Shown here one piece after another: positions 11,924-23,438 of a DNA stretch of 61,672 nucleotides (within the stretch, counting starts at the first letter, position 1; each line of letters begins with the position of its first letter). This stretch comes from Circinella minor (taxonomy: Eukaryota > Mucoromycota > Mucoromycetes > Mucorales > Lichtheimiaceae), in NCBI GenBank assembly GCA_016758965.1, contig JAEPRB010000236.1, positions 1-61,672 of the forward strand, given 5' to 3'. The position numbers and the translations under genes were made by a program. The notes below the pieces were generated by a model. That model was not told the DNA's origin. It saw only the letters and a list, made by a program, of their open reading frames with translations, and searched no databases.

Positions 11924-13660
11924 ATGTATACTACCTATGAGTCTATACAATGGAGAAACAATTGGGATTGCGGCTTAATACCAAAATCCTCAGAAGTACC
12001 AGAAGAGTTGCCCAAACCAGAATTTATGCCCACCAAATTAATTCGCACATCTGATATGCAGGTCGTGCTGGGGTCTCAAGTAAACGAAGGCTATTGTGCA
12101 TTATCTTATTCGTGGAATCAAACTGGAGATATCATCTATAATACAGCCAGTCAAAAAACGACACATATTGATAAAGGAAAACACACAATCATTCGGCCAA
12201 CATATTACAATAATAATAAAAAAGATATGCGTCACCGCGGTACTTCATTTTCATCTTGTGGCGCAACAATAACGCAACATGTTCAATTTCAAGGTATTAT
12301 TCAACAAATATGTCAAGATTTCAACATTAAATATATATGGTTCGATCAATTATGTATTGATCAAAATGACAAAAAAGAAAAACAACGTGAAATACACAAT
12401 ATGCATCGAATATATGCAAATGCCTACTGCACCATTGCTTTAGTACCTGAATTTTACGTTTCTGTAATGGATTGGTTAGATGACACTAAAAAATGTTTTA
12501 AAGAAATTGGTGGAGGAGATAATTATCAGATAGCTCAAGAAAAAATAACCCAAGAATCCCAATGGTTTAAACGTCTATGGACATTAGAAGAAACACTTTA
12601 TTCTCACAGATTGCTTATTGTCGGTCGGAACGCACACGTATGGAAAAGAGATGTTAGAAACCTATTTAGCAAGAAGTTTCATCTGTTCAGTGAAGAAGCA
12701 TTGGAAAGTATTATGGTTAGATTTGTTTTATATTATGCACATATGCGAACGAGTACCAAAGATCATGATCGAGTATTCGCGCTTGCCAATTTTTTCCCTG
12801 ATATTATGGAAAAAATCAATATTGATTATAATCAACCATTGGAGGACTTGATGGTTCAGTTTTATGGTCTTTTGGCCATGAGGGATATTTCGATTTTACT
12901 TTTTGGTAAACATTCTTCCTATATATCCATGGGTAACAGCAGAAATTCAAATGGTGATTTTACTGAGGAATACCATGTTCCGATTCAAAAGTTCAATTTG
13001 CCTTCTTGGACAGGTGTTAATGGAGAATATATACGTATGGAAGATGGGTTAACTACGTCCTTCCAGGACTATAGCATTATTGGAAGAACAATGCAAGTAA
13101 CGTGTTCGGGAATTACCAATAGCAACAACGCTTTTCTTGATAACTATGAGTTCTTACATGTACAATACAAGGATTTACCACCTCTACCTGATAATGAACA
13201 AGGCTATTGTCTTGGTGTATCGGTTCGACTTTTCTGTCAGGAGACCACTCAAACTATTATATTGAAAGATCAGGAATATCGATTATTTGACGACCAAAAA
13301 GAAGAAGACATCTTGGATCTCCATTGGATTTCTAAAAGACTACAAACACTATCAAAGTTCATGAAGATAGAAAAAGAAAGTTTTCGTTGGCATTTGGGTG
13401 GAGTCAGTGTGAATGATGAGTTAGCAATTTCTTTCAACTTGACTGAAAATGTGGATGTTTCAGCACAATATGTAATACTTTTTGGAATTTCTTTTACACC
13501 TGGACCCCATTTTGAAATTACTTATTGTTCTTACCCTGTCATTACTAACAGAAATTGCATCGAAGGTTATTATAAAGCGATTGGGACGTGTACAATAGAA
13601 TACCATCACAATATATTTTCTAATTGTAACATACTTCAGCAAACATATCTAATTCAATAA
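11924..13660 (+). CDS. HET-domain (heterokaryon-incompatibility-like) protein, 578 aa
   Basis: One intronless frame of 578 codons. The N-terminal quarter carries the HET domain (Pfam PF06985) blocks in the expected order: YCALSYSWN at residues 57-65, IWFDQLCIDQND at 138-149, YANAYCTIALVP at 164-175 and WFKRLWTLEE at 214-223. In Ascomycota HET domains trigger programmed cell death on non-self recognition and in anti-bacterial responses, and they may have TIR-like ancestry. Functions in Mucoromycota are not established. The C-terminal 300 residues have no domain I recognise; they include segments resembling HET-protein C-terminal regions (DHDRVFALANFFPD). Codon use is AT-rich like local DNA. 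The gene stands alone, with 2.4 kb of gene-free DNA upstream and about 8 kb of decayed or repetitive DNA downstream. Confidence 0.88.
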   Translation: MYTTYESIQWRNNWDCGLIPKSSEVPEELPKPEFMPTKLIRTSDMQVVLGSQVNEGYCALSYSWNQTGDIIYNTASQKTTHIDKGKHTIIRPTYYNNNKKDMRHRGTSFSSCGATITQHVQFQGIIQQICQDFNIKYIWFDQLCIDQNDKKEKQREIHNMHRIYANAYCTIALVPEFYVSVMDWLDDTKKCFKEIGGGDNYQIAQEKITQESQWFKRLWTLEETLYSHRLLIVGRNAHVWKRDVRNLFSKKFHLFSEEALESIMVRFVLYYAHMRTSTKDHDRVFALANFFPDIMEKINIDYNQPLEDLMVQFYGLLAMRDISILLFGKHSSYISMGNSRNSNGDFTEEYHVPIQKFNLPSWTGVNGEYIRMEDGLTTSFQDYSIIGRTMQVTCSGITNSNNAFLDNYEFLHVQYKDLPPLPDNEQGYCLGVSVRLFCQETTQTIILKDQEYRLFDDQKEEDILDLHWISKRLQTLSKFMKIEKESFRWHLGGVSVNDELAISFNLTENVDVSAQYVILFGISFTPGPHFEITYCSYPVITNRNCIEGYYKAIGTCTIEYHHNIFSNCNILQQTYLIQ

Positions 13661-14782
13661 TAACTTTTTCTATTTTTTTTTTCGTTTTATAAAAACAAAG
13701 TACGATTTTCCATGATTTTTTTTTTCTGTTTTATGAAAAAGAAGATACATAGATATATTAATATATAATAAATCATGCTACTAATATTAATCATGATCAA
13801 GTTTCTCTTTTTATTATAAATATAATGTAGAGCTTAATAAAATAGAACTACTAACCACGTAGAATCTAATATATTACCACACTTTATAAAATGATGTGTT
13901 CTGGCAAAAAAAAAAAATGCATCCACATACGAATTTCTGTTTATTTTGGAGAGCGTTTTCTTTTGGGAAATGATACAACTCTATAAAAAAGAATAAATCC
14001 TTTCCTTTTATATTCATAAGCATAATAGTAGTGTTTTATTAAAGAATACAAATTATCATCTACAACTACTACACATATAAACCATTATGCTTCTATTATA
14101 TTACATGATGTATGTTGTTCATGTCAATGACTCTAAACATTTTAATTTTATCGCTCTGATAAATGAAAAGGAACTTGGTGAAAATCTTATATTTATACAT
14201 TTAAATAAATCTTTTCGAATTACCATAAGCACATGAGATAACAAACAAAATATTTTCTTTTTTTTTATATTATACATACAATAATAGCTTATTGAATATT
14301 CATTTATATAGAATATTTCAGGACATTAATTTAAAGCTATCCATATATGGGTTCTAGAATACAAACGTCAAAACCTTCCATTGAATTAGGATATAATTAT
14401 TACTGCTGGTCTTGACCTCACTGAAAAGATAGGTTACCCAAAACTATGCACAATTAATAGTTTCTTTTTAGTTCTTTTCTGAAGTCACAGACTCCCTATA
14501 TTTTCTTTCTGTTTTTTTTTCAAATAAATGATGTCTATAACAAGCAAATCTATGATAATATTTTTTTCAAAATTCTTTGATGCATAATGGAAAAACGGAA
14601 TGCACAGGGCTATTTACTTTTGTTGAGAAAAAAAAACCCCCACCTGCAGCAAAATATATCTTCGATCAGATGCAACATCCCAAAACGCTCAATACAAGTT
14701 GCGAGTTGTAATCACGTAAAGTATTTTTTTAACATTTCTAAAAAAAAAAGGTCCATGACTGAGAATTTTTTTTTAAAAAAAA
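13661..14782. other. intergenic, no gene
   Basis: AT-rich DNA downstream of the HET gene. Short frames exist but have no protein-like composition. Nothing else supportable. Confidence 0.45.
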
Positions 14783-14811
14783 GCGGGTGTTGCAAAAACG
14801 GGGTTTGACTG
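14783..14811. mobile_element. solo end of a Tigger/pogo-like MITE
   Basis: The segment GCGGGTGTTGCAAAAACGGG plus GTTTGACTG matches, on the opposite strand, the left end of the complete element at 61188-61504 (which starts CAGTTAAACCCCGTTTTT and has CCCGC just inside). I could not find the partner end within about 600 bp to the left, so it looks like a truncated relic. The flanking TA target duplication is not preserved. Confidence 0.5.
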
Positions 14812-15578
14812 CAGTAGCGAGGGTCAATTCCGTGCGAGTAGTAGGGAACGTGAGATTACTATCCTTGCCTTATCATAGCCTCATAAGTGTTTTCAGTTAC
14901 TCGTGTGATAGGAAACGCGCTCCCGCTGTATCATCGTTCAGCGCGAGGGTTTTTAAGACTGTTACGGTCCATGGTCGCAATATACAGCAAACATTGTAAA
15001 CATAGAACATAACAAATGCTTCCTCACCATGACCTCTATTACATAACCACTTTTACGTCAAAGGGGCAAACGACGGGTTTCATAAAAGAGCCTCAAAATT
15101 CCACCGCATTTGTCGAAAGCAACTAGAAGACATGATGACCGCCAGGTAGCAAATGCACAACTTCTGTCAAAGTCAGGATTCCAACCCGAATGCGTATCCC
15201 AAATTTACACAACTTGACAAACAAAAAAACTGGAATACTTTAAAACATATAGATACTTTAGTAAATTAAAAATAAAATCCGTGTGTTAGTTTTCTTTAAG
15301 AGAACCACTCATCCTAGATATGATAACATGTAATGCCACAATAACGAAATTAATATTTACATATGACACATACCTTTTCAAATGTCGTCAAGACCAGCCT
15401 CATCAAGTCATTCAACTAACGTCATCACACTAACCTATAACAATCTTAACAGATTCGAAGATTAGCAATTTATAAATCTCTGATAATATCGTTAACAAGA
15501 CCTCAATACAAAAAAAAATGTAAATCCCTAATCACCTTCTTATATTTTTTATTACATCAGCATTTTGCCAAAAAAGAA
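14812..15578. other. gene-free region of locally higher GC
   Basis: From about 14800 to 15200 the base composition is visibly less AT-rich than the neighbours (for example around 14905-14950), suggesting foreign or transposon-derived sequence. No reading frame with recognisable similarity was found. Confidence 0.35.
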
Positions 15579-17251
15579 CTAAACATCAGCACCAATAAAA
15601 TCTAAAATAGATCCATAGTCCGTTTCTATAATCATCCATGTTCTTGATATTACATCAGATCCATGTTAAATAAAAAAAATAAATGATATTACTGTTAATA
15701 ATAGATCCACCACATAATACATGACAATCATTTTTTTTTCTTTGATACATTACCTGGATGATAATCAATGATACGCCATGTCATTTGCCAAAAGACAAAT
15801 CGTAAAGAGCAATAACCCTTCACCCTTGCCCGGCCTAACCACCCGACCATTTCTTGACTTTATTCGCACTCTACTATCTTTGCTCTCTTTAACGACTGTG
15901 CATAAGAAGAGACTGTGTCAAAAAACAAGAATCTGAACCAAAAAGAAAAGAGAAAAAGTGAAGTCGATCATCTTGTCATTTCTATAATCATCCACGTTCT
16001 TGATATTACATCAGATCCATGTTAAAAAAAATAAATGATATTATTGTTAATAATAGATCCATTACATAATACATGACAATCATTTTTTTTTGATACATTA
16101 CCTGAATGTTAACCACCAACATATTGTTTAGCTGTTTTAAGAAATGGAATGCTGTATGCAATAGCAGAAGAAAGCTAATTATATTCGGTAGGATCAGTTG
16201 CATCTGACACATATTCAGGTCTACTATTGGAGCAACACCGATAACTATTTCATGGCTAATAGTCATAATAAATCTTGGGTACCATATTGACAAGCTTGTT
16301 TCTCGTGCATTAACTGCTGTTATGCTGTCTGCATGAAGAACAATGGAGCAAGAGTTTGCATTGTAATAGTGAGATGGTAATGAAACAAACGTTCTTGTTC
16401 AAACTCCTGAAGATTACTATGGTCTATTGGTAAATAGCGAACCGTGTATAATATGTATAGAAGCACAACCAACATCTTGGATAGACACAAAAATGATCTT
16501 CGCATGAAAATCAGAAAAGATGGATCTGTTGTAGAAGAAGAAAAGTTGACCTTTTAAATTACCAAGCTATAAACAATGGCGTCATGTTTCAATGATAGCA
16601 GAAGAAAAGCATCGTTCATAGTATCAGTAGGCAAAGATAATGAATGGTCATTTTGATGTTGAACATAAGCCGAAACTTTGGCAGCACTAGCACCTAAGTA
16701 CGTTGCTGCGCAATATTCACATAAAAGATCAATTTCATCAACAAGCATAGCTGGTAATGCATTTCACTGTGGCACAAAGTCTACATGACATAGGCATGAA
16801 AAAAAACTTTACCACTCAATATATCAGCCCAAGAGCGTAACCCAAGGTTTAAACCAAGAGCTAATAGAGGACCAGTGTCATAGATATGACTATAAAGAGT
16901 GTCACGCCTTTTATGCCCATATACTTCTAAAAAGCTAAAGTATTTAATAGGACACTTTTCTTCTTCTTGTTTCTTGACCATAATAGGAGTTTCGCACATT
17001 ACAGGTCGCGAACGAGAAACAACCATAGGAGGGAAAACAACAAATGTAAAGTCAGACCTTGGTGACAATGGTGAAGCGGAAAATGGACCCAATGTCAAAC
17101 ATTTTGCAGCAATAATTGTGCGTAATGAATGTACCACAAGTGCAAGGAATGAACAAAGACAAAACCACAGACAATGGAACCAATAAAAGTAGCAAGCGGC
17201 GCCTAGAGCAATAATTACCAAAACGATAATGACCCAGAGACCTTCGCCCAC
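15579..17251 (-). pseudogene. decayed multi-exon gene of unknown family with an N-terminal membrane segment
   Basis: The opposite strand holds a series of protein-like segments in changing frames. From 17251 a frame begins GEGLWVIIVLVIIALGAACY, a membrane segment, and runs about 155 codons to a splice-donor-like GTAAAG near 16800. A second segment (about 16750-16560) reads LPAMLVDEIDLLCEYC in frame. Further segments (16530-16440, 16420-16320, 16350-16100) need frame changes or meet stops. The last part reads ISRTWMIIETDYGSILDFIG and ends at a TAG at 15579. No single set of introns rescues a full frame by eye, so it is called a pseudogene. The family is unknown to me. It could still be a heavily spliced live gene. 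Confidence 0.45.
15623..16112. repeat. ~135-bp direct repeat, 356 bp apart
   Basis: Copy 1 spans about 15623-15760 and copy 2 about 15979-16112. Both start TTTCTATAATCATCCA and end TTGATACATTACCTG(G/A)ATG, with a few substitutions and small A/T indels. The copies overlie the 3' part of the decayed minus-strand gene, so a tail portion of that gene was duplicated locally. Confidence 0.8.
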
Positions 17252-17510
17252 AATTTCTTGAAGTACCCGATGGATAAAGTAATAGAGTAGAAAAAGTGGC
17301 GCTGGGGGTGAAGTTTAGAAAAAAAAGAAAAGAAAGGGAAGTAAAGTAGAAAAAAAAGGGGGGGAAGTGAAGTAGAAACAAACGATACCGAGGGTTGAAG
17401 TAAAAATGCAGAAACGAGAAAAAAAAGAAGAAAAAGGAGGGGGTATTTATACAAAAGAAAAGATCATGTGGTTTTTTCTCTTGGGATTTTTTTTTCTTTT
17501 GACCTATTTT

Positions 17511-18790
17511 TTCGCGTCATGCAACTAAGAGCGTGCAAAAAATGAAATGTTCATAATAAAGATGAAAATGCTGCAGTGGCAACATTATTCTAGGGATGGA
17601 ATGGCACGAGTTAATCTTTATTTGTCACGAATCGACCAGTTCCTGTAGAAATGACATTTGTGTCTAATTTTTTTACTTAAGGAATGAGCTTTTTTTTTCC
17701 TTTTTTTTTTCCTCTTTCCTTTTTTATTCACATTTTTTCGCGCCATGCTACTATGAGCGTGTAAGAAATGTAATGTTCATAATAAAAATGAAAATGCTGC
17801 AGTGGTAACATTATTCTAGGGATGGAATGGCGCGAGTTAATCTTTATTTATCACGAATCGACCAGTTCCTGTAGAAATGACACTTGTGTCTAATTTTTTT
17901 ACTTAAGGAATGAGCTTTTTTTTTCCTTTTTTTTTTCCTCTTTCCTTTTTTATTCACATTTTTTCGCGCCATGCTACTATGAGCGTGTAAGAAATGTAAT
18001 GTTCATAATAAAAATGAAAATGCTGCAGTGGTAACATTATTCTAGGGATGGAATGGCGCGAGTTAATCTTTATTTATCACGAATCGACCAGTTCCTGTAG
18101 AAATGACACTTGTGTCTAATTTTTTTACTTAAGGAATGAGCTTTTTTTTCCTTTTTTTTTTTTTCCTCTTTCCTTTTTTATTCACATTTTTTCGCGTCAT
18201 GGTACTATGAGCCTGTAAAAAATGTAATGTTCATAATAAAAATGAAAATGCTGCAGTGGTAACATTATTGTAGAGATGGAATGGCACGAGTTAATCTTTA
18301 TTTGTCACGAATCGACCAGTTCCTGTAGAAATGACACTTGTGTCTAATTTTTTTACTTAAGGAATGAGCTTTTTTTTTTCCTTTTTTTTTTTCCTCTTTC
18401 CTTTTTTATTCACATTTTTTCGCGTAATGATACTATGAGCATGTAAAAAATGTAATGTTCATAATAAAAATGAAAATGCTGCAGTGGTAACATTATTGTA
18501 GAGATGGAATGGCGCGAGTTAATCTTTATTTGTCACGAATCGACCAGTTCCTGTAGAAATGACATTTGTGTCTAATTTTTTTACTTAAGGAATGAGCTTT
18601 TTTTTTCCTTTTTTTTTTTCCTCTTTCCTTTTTTATTCACATTTTTTCGCGTCATGGTACTATGAGCCTGTAAAAAGCGTTTATACTTTGAAAAAAGTGA
18701 AAAGGGCGTTATGGCACTATTGTCATGGAGATGGAATGGCACGACTTAATCTTTGTTTCCTACGCATTGTGCCCTTCTAGCAGAGTTTAC
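17511..18790. repeat. tandem array of ~227-bp units (five full copies plus a degraded one)
   Basis: The motif TTCGCG followed by (T/C)CATG or similar recurs at 17511, 17737, 17963, 18191, 18419 and 18646, giving unit lengths of 226, 226, 228, 228 and 227. Each unit holds CTGCAGTGG, GATGGAATGGC(A/G)CGAG, TCACGAATCGACCAGTTCC, ACTTAAGGAATGAGC and a poly-T/C block. Differences are a few substitutions and T-run lengths. The sixth copy diverges after about 30 bp, then resumes similarity at ATGGAATGGCACGA. No open frame persists through the units. Function is unknown. Confidence 0.92.
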
Positions 18791-21508
18791 ACTCGTGGTT
18801 CTTTTTTTTTTTTTTTACTATAAAAACTAGTATTTTTTTAACTATGCAAGAATTTTCATGTACTGTAGTTTATACTGTATATTGATCATATTTACATATA
18901 CAGATATACATGTTGAACTGTCAAAGATATTTTTTATTACTACTGTCTTTTTATTAATAAAAATATATTATTATCTTTTTGACACTGTCTAAAAACAATT
19001 AGCAGCATAAAATGTTGTTTAGTTATCATATATTCTTTTTTCTATTTTATAATGATTTTGCTACCCAACTAAATCCAAAAGCATTTAATTGACTATTATT
19101 GATCCATTAAATTATTTGTGCTTCATCAGGAAGGTATACCAACAACAACTTGTATATATATATATATATATTCAGCTTTCTGGTATAACTGGACTGTATA
19201 TTTAAATATATATTATTTAAAAGGGGTGTATAATCTACATATAATTATCAGTTACGTGGCGTTACGTTTGATAGTTTTTATATGTTCTGCATTTTTTTTT
19301 CTTATTTCATTAATTCCCAAAAACTCATAAGAATTCCATTGTTGAACTAGTTATAATAGAGAGGATATTTGATAAGCAAGTAATACGAAAAGATAAATCA
19401 GCGCGCAATCAAAAATAATAAATCTGATGATGTTTTGTTAAAAAGAATCAATTCAAGTATTAGTAATCGAGTTAAACTATAAACATAGTACCCCCGCCTT
19501 ATTTCGTACCCTTCTTCTTTTCTTTTATTCTTTCAGTGTACGTAAATGACAACAAGTTGTTCTTCTATTTTTTTTTTATAACCTACATCCATGAGTCATA
19601 TATAAACACTTTAACTTAAATAAATGCTTCAAAATGCTATTCAATTCTGTTTTACAGATTTTTGTTCGTTCTTTTTGACACACATCATATTGACAAAAAC
19701 ATTGCTCGTTCTCTGAACTTGGCTTTAAAGTATTTTGTTTCATTTCTAGTATATAGTATTATATGAAAAGAGAGAAAAGGAAAAAAAAAAAGCATATCTA
19801 CAAGCGTATCAACTGATTTTCATGCGTGCAGAATAAAAAGTGATTGTACGTAATCAAATAAAAACTAAGTATAACAAAAAAAGTATATCCATTCTCACAT
19901 AGGCCTATTTGTACTATACGTAGTGCTTCAAGATTATTCGGAAAAATCGAAAGGGAAAGTTAAAGTTGTAGATGTCCATTTTTTTTTTCTTTCGTCAAAA
20001 GTGGAAATTTTTATGTTAAGCAATGAGTGAGATCATAAAATCCATTATAGTAGGATGACAACAATTCCCATTATCCTCCTTTTATAATTTGTTTTGGGCC
20101 CTAATATATCATTTATTAACCCAATGTATTAGTGTATTGAACTTAAAGCTTTAGATTTAAAAATGTCCTGAATTGATTACGTATGATATATATAGGAAAG
20201 TAATTACTTTCTTCATCTTATTATTTATATACCCGAAAGTTTATTGTTATTATTATTATTACTAGATAATAAATAATTTATGTATTACAATATGATACGT
20301 ATATAGTCTAAGATTAGACATATAATTAAATAAGTTAAAGAGGGAATTATATAGATGTCCACCTACGATTGTACGTTTGTAAATGAAAAATGCATATTTT
20401 TCAATTAGTCTAATAATTGTCAATAGTGGTTTAAATATTAATGTACGTAATGAACTTCATATATAAAATAATATACGTAATAAATGTAAGGAAATAAAAT
20501 CGTATAGAAAAATTGTTATTGAATTTGTTATCAAGAAATAGCAATAATAATAACGGAATGATGTATGTTGTGTGTGTATGTGTGTGTGAGAACGAGCAAG
20601 AGTCGTTGATATTGATGTTTTGTAATTCAATGGATTACCTTTCGAAAGATATGATTGTTCTGTCGAGATTGATAAAGTATGATAATAAATACTTTTGTAA
20701 TTTGATCCCTGTCATTATTGCTCTTGATATTACATAAGAGCTTTACCCATCTGTATTTATTTCGTTCCTTAAAGTGTAACTATGACTGTAGTATTTTCAT
20801 CGACTGTGATATAGTTGGTCGTTTCCAAGTCGATCCATTTTTGAGTATTTTTTAATTATAATTTTTGAAGTGTTCTAGGCAAGGGATTATACCATAGTTG
20901 TATTTAATATAATTTGACATTATAGGTTCTGATTATGTATTATATTTTTTTTTTACAATTGTAGTAATAGATCTTGTGTTCTTTTTTTTTTTTTTTTTTT
21001 GATTCTTAATTTGATACTCTTTGTTATGTGAAGGGGTACGTATTTACATTTTTTTCTGCTCTTGACTTTTATTACCTCTAAAAATCTCTATTGATATAAT
21101 ACTACGTACGTCTTCTTTTTTTGTATAGTTGCACGCTTCTTTGCTACCCTTCTTGTTAACCATTGTTTTTGTGATTGCTTTGTGCTACGTGCTTACTTGT
21201 GTGTAGAACGAGGAATGAGGGTATAGAGAGATTCCGAAGTAGTAATAATAGAGAATAATAAAGTAATATTATTATATTTGCAATCATCATCACATACGTA
21301 CAAATAATAACTTTACCATATATCATTTAAAGAATACATGATTCTCAGTATTTATATTTGCTTTAAATAATAACCCTTATTCTATAAGAATAGCGGTTAA
21401 TATAGCTTTTTAGAAAACGAATGTATATAATATATATGGATACGTAGGTGAGAACTTTTTATTTATTTACTTATGAACCTACAATAAGATATATATATAT
21501 TGCTATAT
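18791..21508. other. 2.7-kb AT-rich gene-free DNA
   Basis: Contains TA arrays, a (TG)n tract near 20570-20590, long T-runs and many TACGTA hexamers. I see no coding frame, RNA gene or terminal repeats I can defend. Confidence 0.45.
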
Positions 21509-23438
21509 TTAAATATAATAATCTTTTTCAAAGGTAGAAGGAGAAGAATAATAATTTTTCTTTCTTATGATATACTTAACTATTGTTTTTTGTTTGTATT
21601 CTCTTTGGTCTAGCTTTTGTTTTGTATATTCTTTGGCTTCGGAGGTAACATTTTTACATTCTAAAATAGAAAGCTTTTCTAAACTCGACTCACTATCTAC
21701 AAGATGAAGTATTCCTTTTATCTGTAATATCATTACCTTTCATCAACGTTAAATCCTTTAATTCATTTATTTCAGCAAATCTTGCAACAATACCATCCGT
21801 TAGTCCTGTTACAGGACCTAAGTAAAGTCATCAAATCCATGGTGCTATTATCTGTTATTGTTGTTGTTGTTGTTGCTGTCGTCGTAATACACATAGTCCA
21901 TCAATAAGAGCTATCAAATGCTCAATCTCCAATGGAACACGCATAGAGGTAGTAATAGAGAGCTCTTCTAATGTAGATAATTCGAGTAGTAATTGATTGT
22001 ACGTGGTATCGATAATACAGTCGTAGAATTCAAGTTTTGAAACTTTCCACGAAGATGGTCTCTTATGAGTTCCACGGAGACCCTCTATAAACCATGGGAG
22101 ATGTCGTTGTTAATAAATACTTGTTTCAAATTCTGAATGTATTGTTAATTGTTGTTGTTACATCTTTCTAGTACTTTTCCTTTCTAATTTTTTCTTGTTG
22201 GTTGTTAATGACTATGTACTTTTGTTTAACGTAGCATGAATGAATGCCCTTAATTTTTAATATATATATGAATGTTTTAAGGAAAGGAACGATCCTTGAA
22301 AAATATTCAGCAGAGTCTCGTCAGATCAAATGATTCTTAATGACAAAGGGTCAAATTTTTTTTAAGATCTTTGATCGATTCAGATTAGATATTCTAATTC
22401 TTCCCAATCAACTTGGTAATAAGTTAACACTAAAACTCTCTAATTTATTCTCTACACTCTTGTTATTGTTTCTGATAATCATTTTTCTTTCTTCTTCTTC
22501 TTTTGTGAAAAAATCGTTACGTATTGGGTTTAATGTCCCCATCGTCGTTGTCGTTGTCGTTATCATCATTATTACTATTATTAGAATATAATCCAGACTT
22601 GCTGTGTTCACCTACATCCAAGTGTAGATGTAGTAATTTTAATGGACATTGATTTTGAAATGTCAAAATAGAAACTGGATCTTCATGTGAGCCGGTACTA
22701 ATATATAAAAGCAAAGGACAGACTACAAGAAATTTTTCAAGCTCTTCTATAGTTATATATGCACCAGGATGCCAGTGTGAATGAGTGAGTTTTAAGTTAT
22801 CTAGTACGTACTCCATTGTCGCCTTGTTCATCAGAATATTGTGTAATATTACTACCATGTAACGAAACTTTAAGCCGTTTCAAAGTAGGACATGCACGGA
22901 GGATGGAAGATAGGTTTGGCATATTAAATGGAAGTACATATCGTGTATCACGAGTATAAACTATTTTTAGTTCAGTTAATAAACCTTGTGAATGACTTAT
23001 ACAGTTCAAGACATCTCTATCAGAATAAAATCCGAACCATCCCATGCTATGAATCCATAAACAATACATTGATTAGTTGCTATTATTTCTTCTTTTTTTG
23101 TTATCAACATACTTTATTTTATTTTTTTTACACGTACCTAATGATTTCAATTTGTTCATATTTCCACAAAGTATTTCAGCCACACGCTCATCAAGTATTT
23201 CTTGACAACCATCATAGATCCGATATTTACGTATATGTTTTCCAATCAATGATAATTAATAATAAATCATTGTATAATTATCGTTTTTATAACAAATTCA
23301 ACCACTTTGGACTTACTTCTAGGCATTTAAAAAGTTCAACTGTTGATAATTCTGATAGGATAATATGAACAACTTTATAGGGAAGATAAGTAATGAAGCC
23401 AATATGTTTACGTAAATCTTTAGAATCAGAGTACCTGT
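21509..23438 (-). pseudogene. F-box/leucine-rich-repeat protein pseudogene
   Basis: Reading leftwards from 23438, an F-box opens (ITYLPYKVVHIILSELS, then VELFKCLEVSPKW) and hits a stop after WLNLL. Similarity resumes in another frame (QEILDERVAEILCGNMNKLK) and then LRR-like segments: ILRACPTLKRLKV near 22880, YITIEELEKFLVVCPLL near 22760, LSTLEELSIT near 21970, and ITDK followed by GILHLVDS near 21720. At least three frame breaks occur that no GT-AG intron explains: after the F-box, near 22815, and in the AAAAGG at about 21715. F-box/LRR proteins are SCF ubiquitin-ligase substrate adaptors. Many such genes exist in Mucorales, so a decayed paralogue is plausible. Confidence 0.7.

Noticed and set aside
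16380..16400. Possible tRNA B-box (GTTCAAACTCC)
   Set aside because: No T-arm stem pairs around it and no A-box or acceptor stem; no tRNA gene was found anywhere in the window.
18592..18780. 62-codon plus-strand frame starting MSFFFPFFF
   Set aside because: It arises from the poly-T/C block and the degraded last repeat unit; not protein-like and not kept in the other units.
17511..18790. Tandem array considered as a CRISPR array or tRNA-like SINE tandem
   Set aside because: Units are 227 bp without repeat/spacer structure, and the GGTCGATTCG-like segment lacks the base needed for a proper B-box.
22340..22611. Overlapping frames on both strands around a (GTC)n/(ATT)n tract
   Set aside because: Simple-sequence frames at the end of one LRR pseudogene segment; no independent gene.
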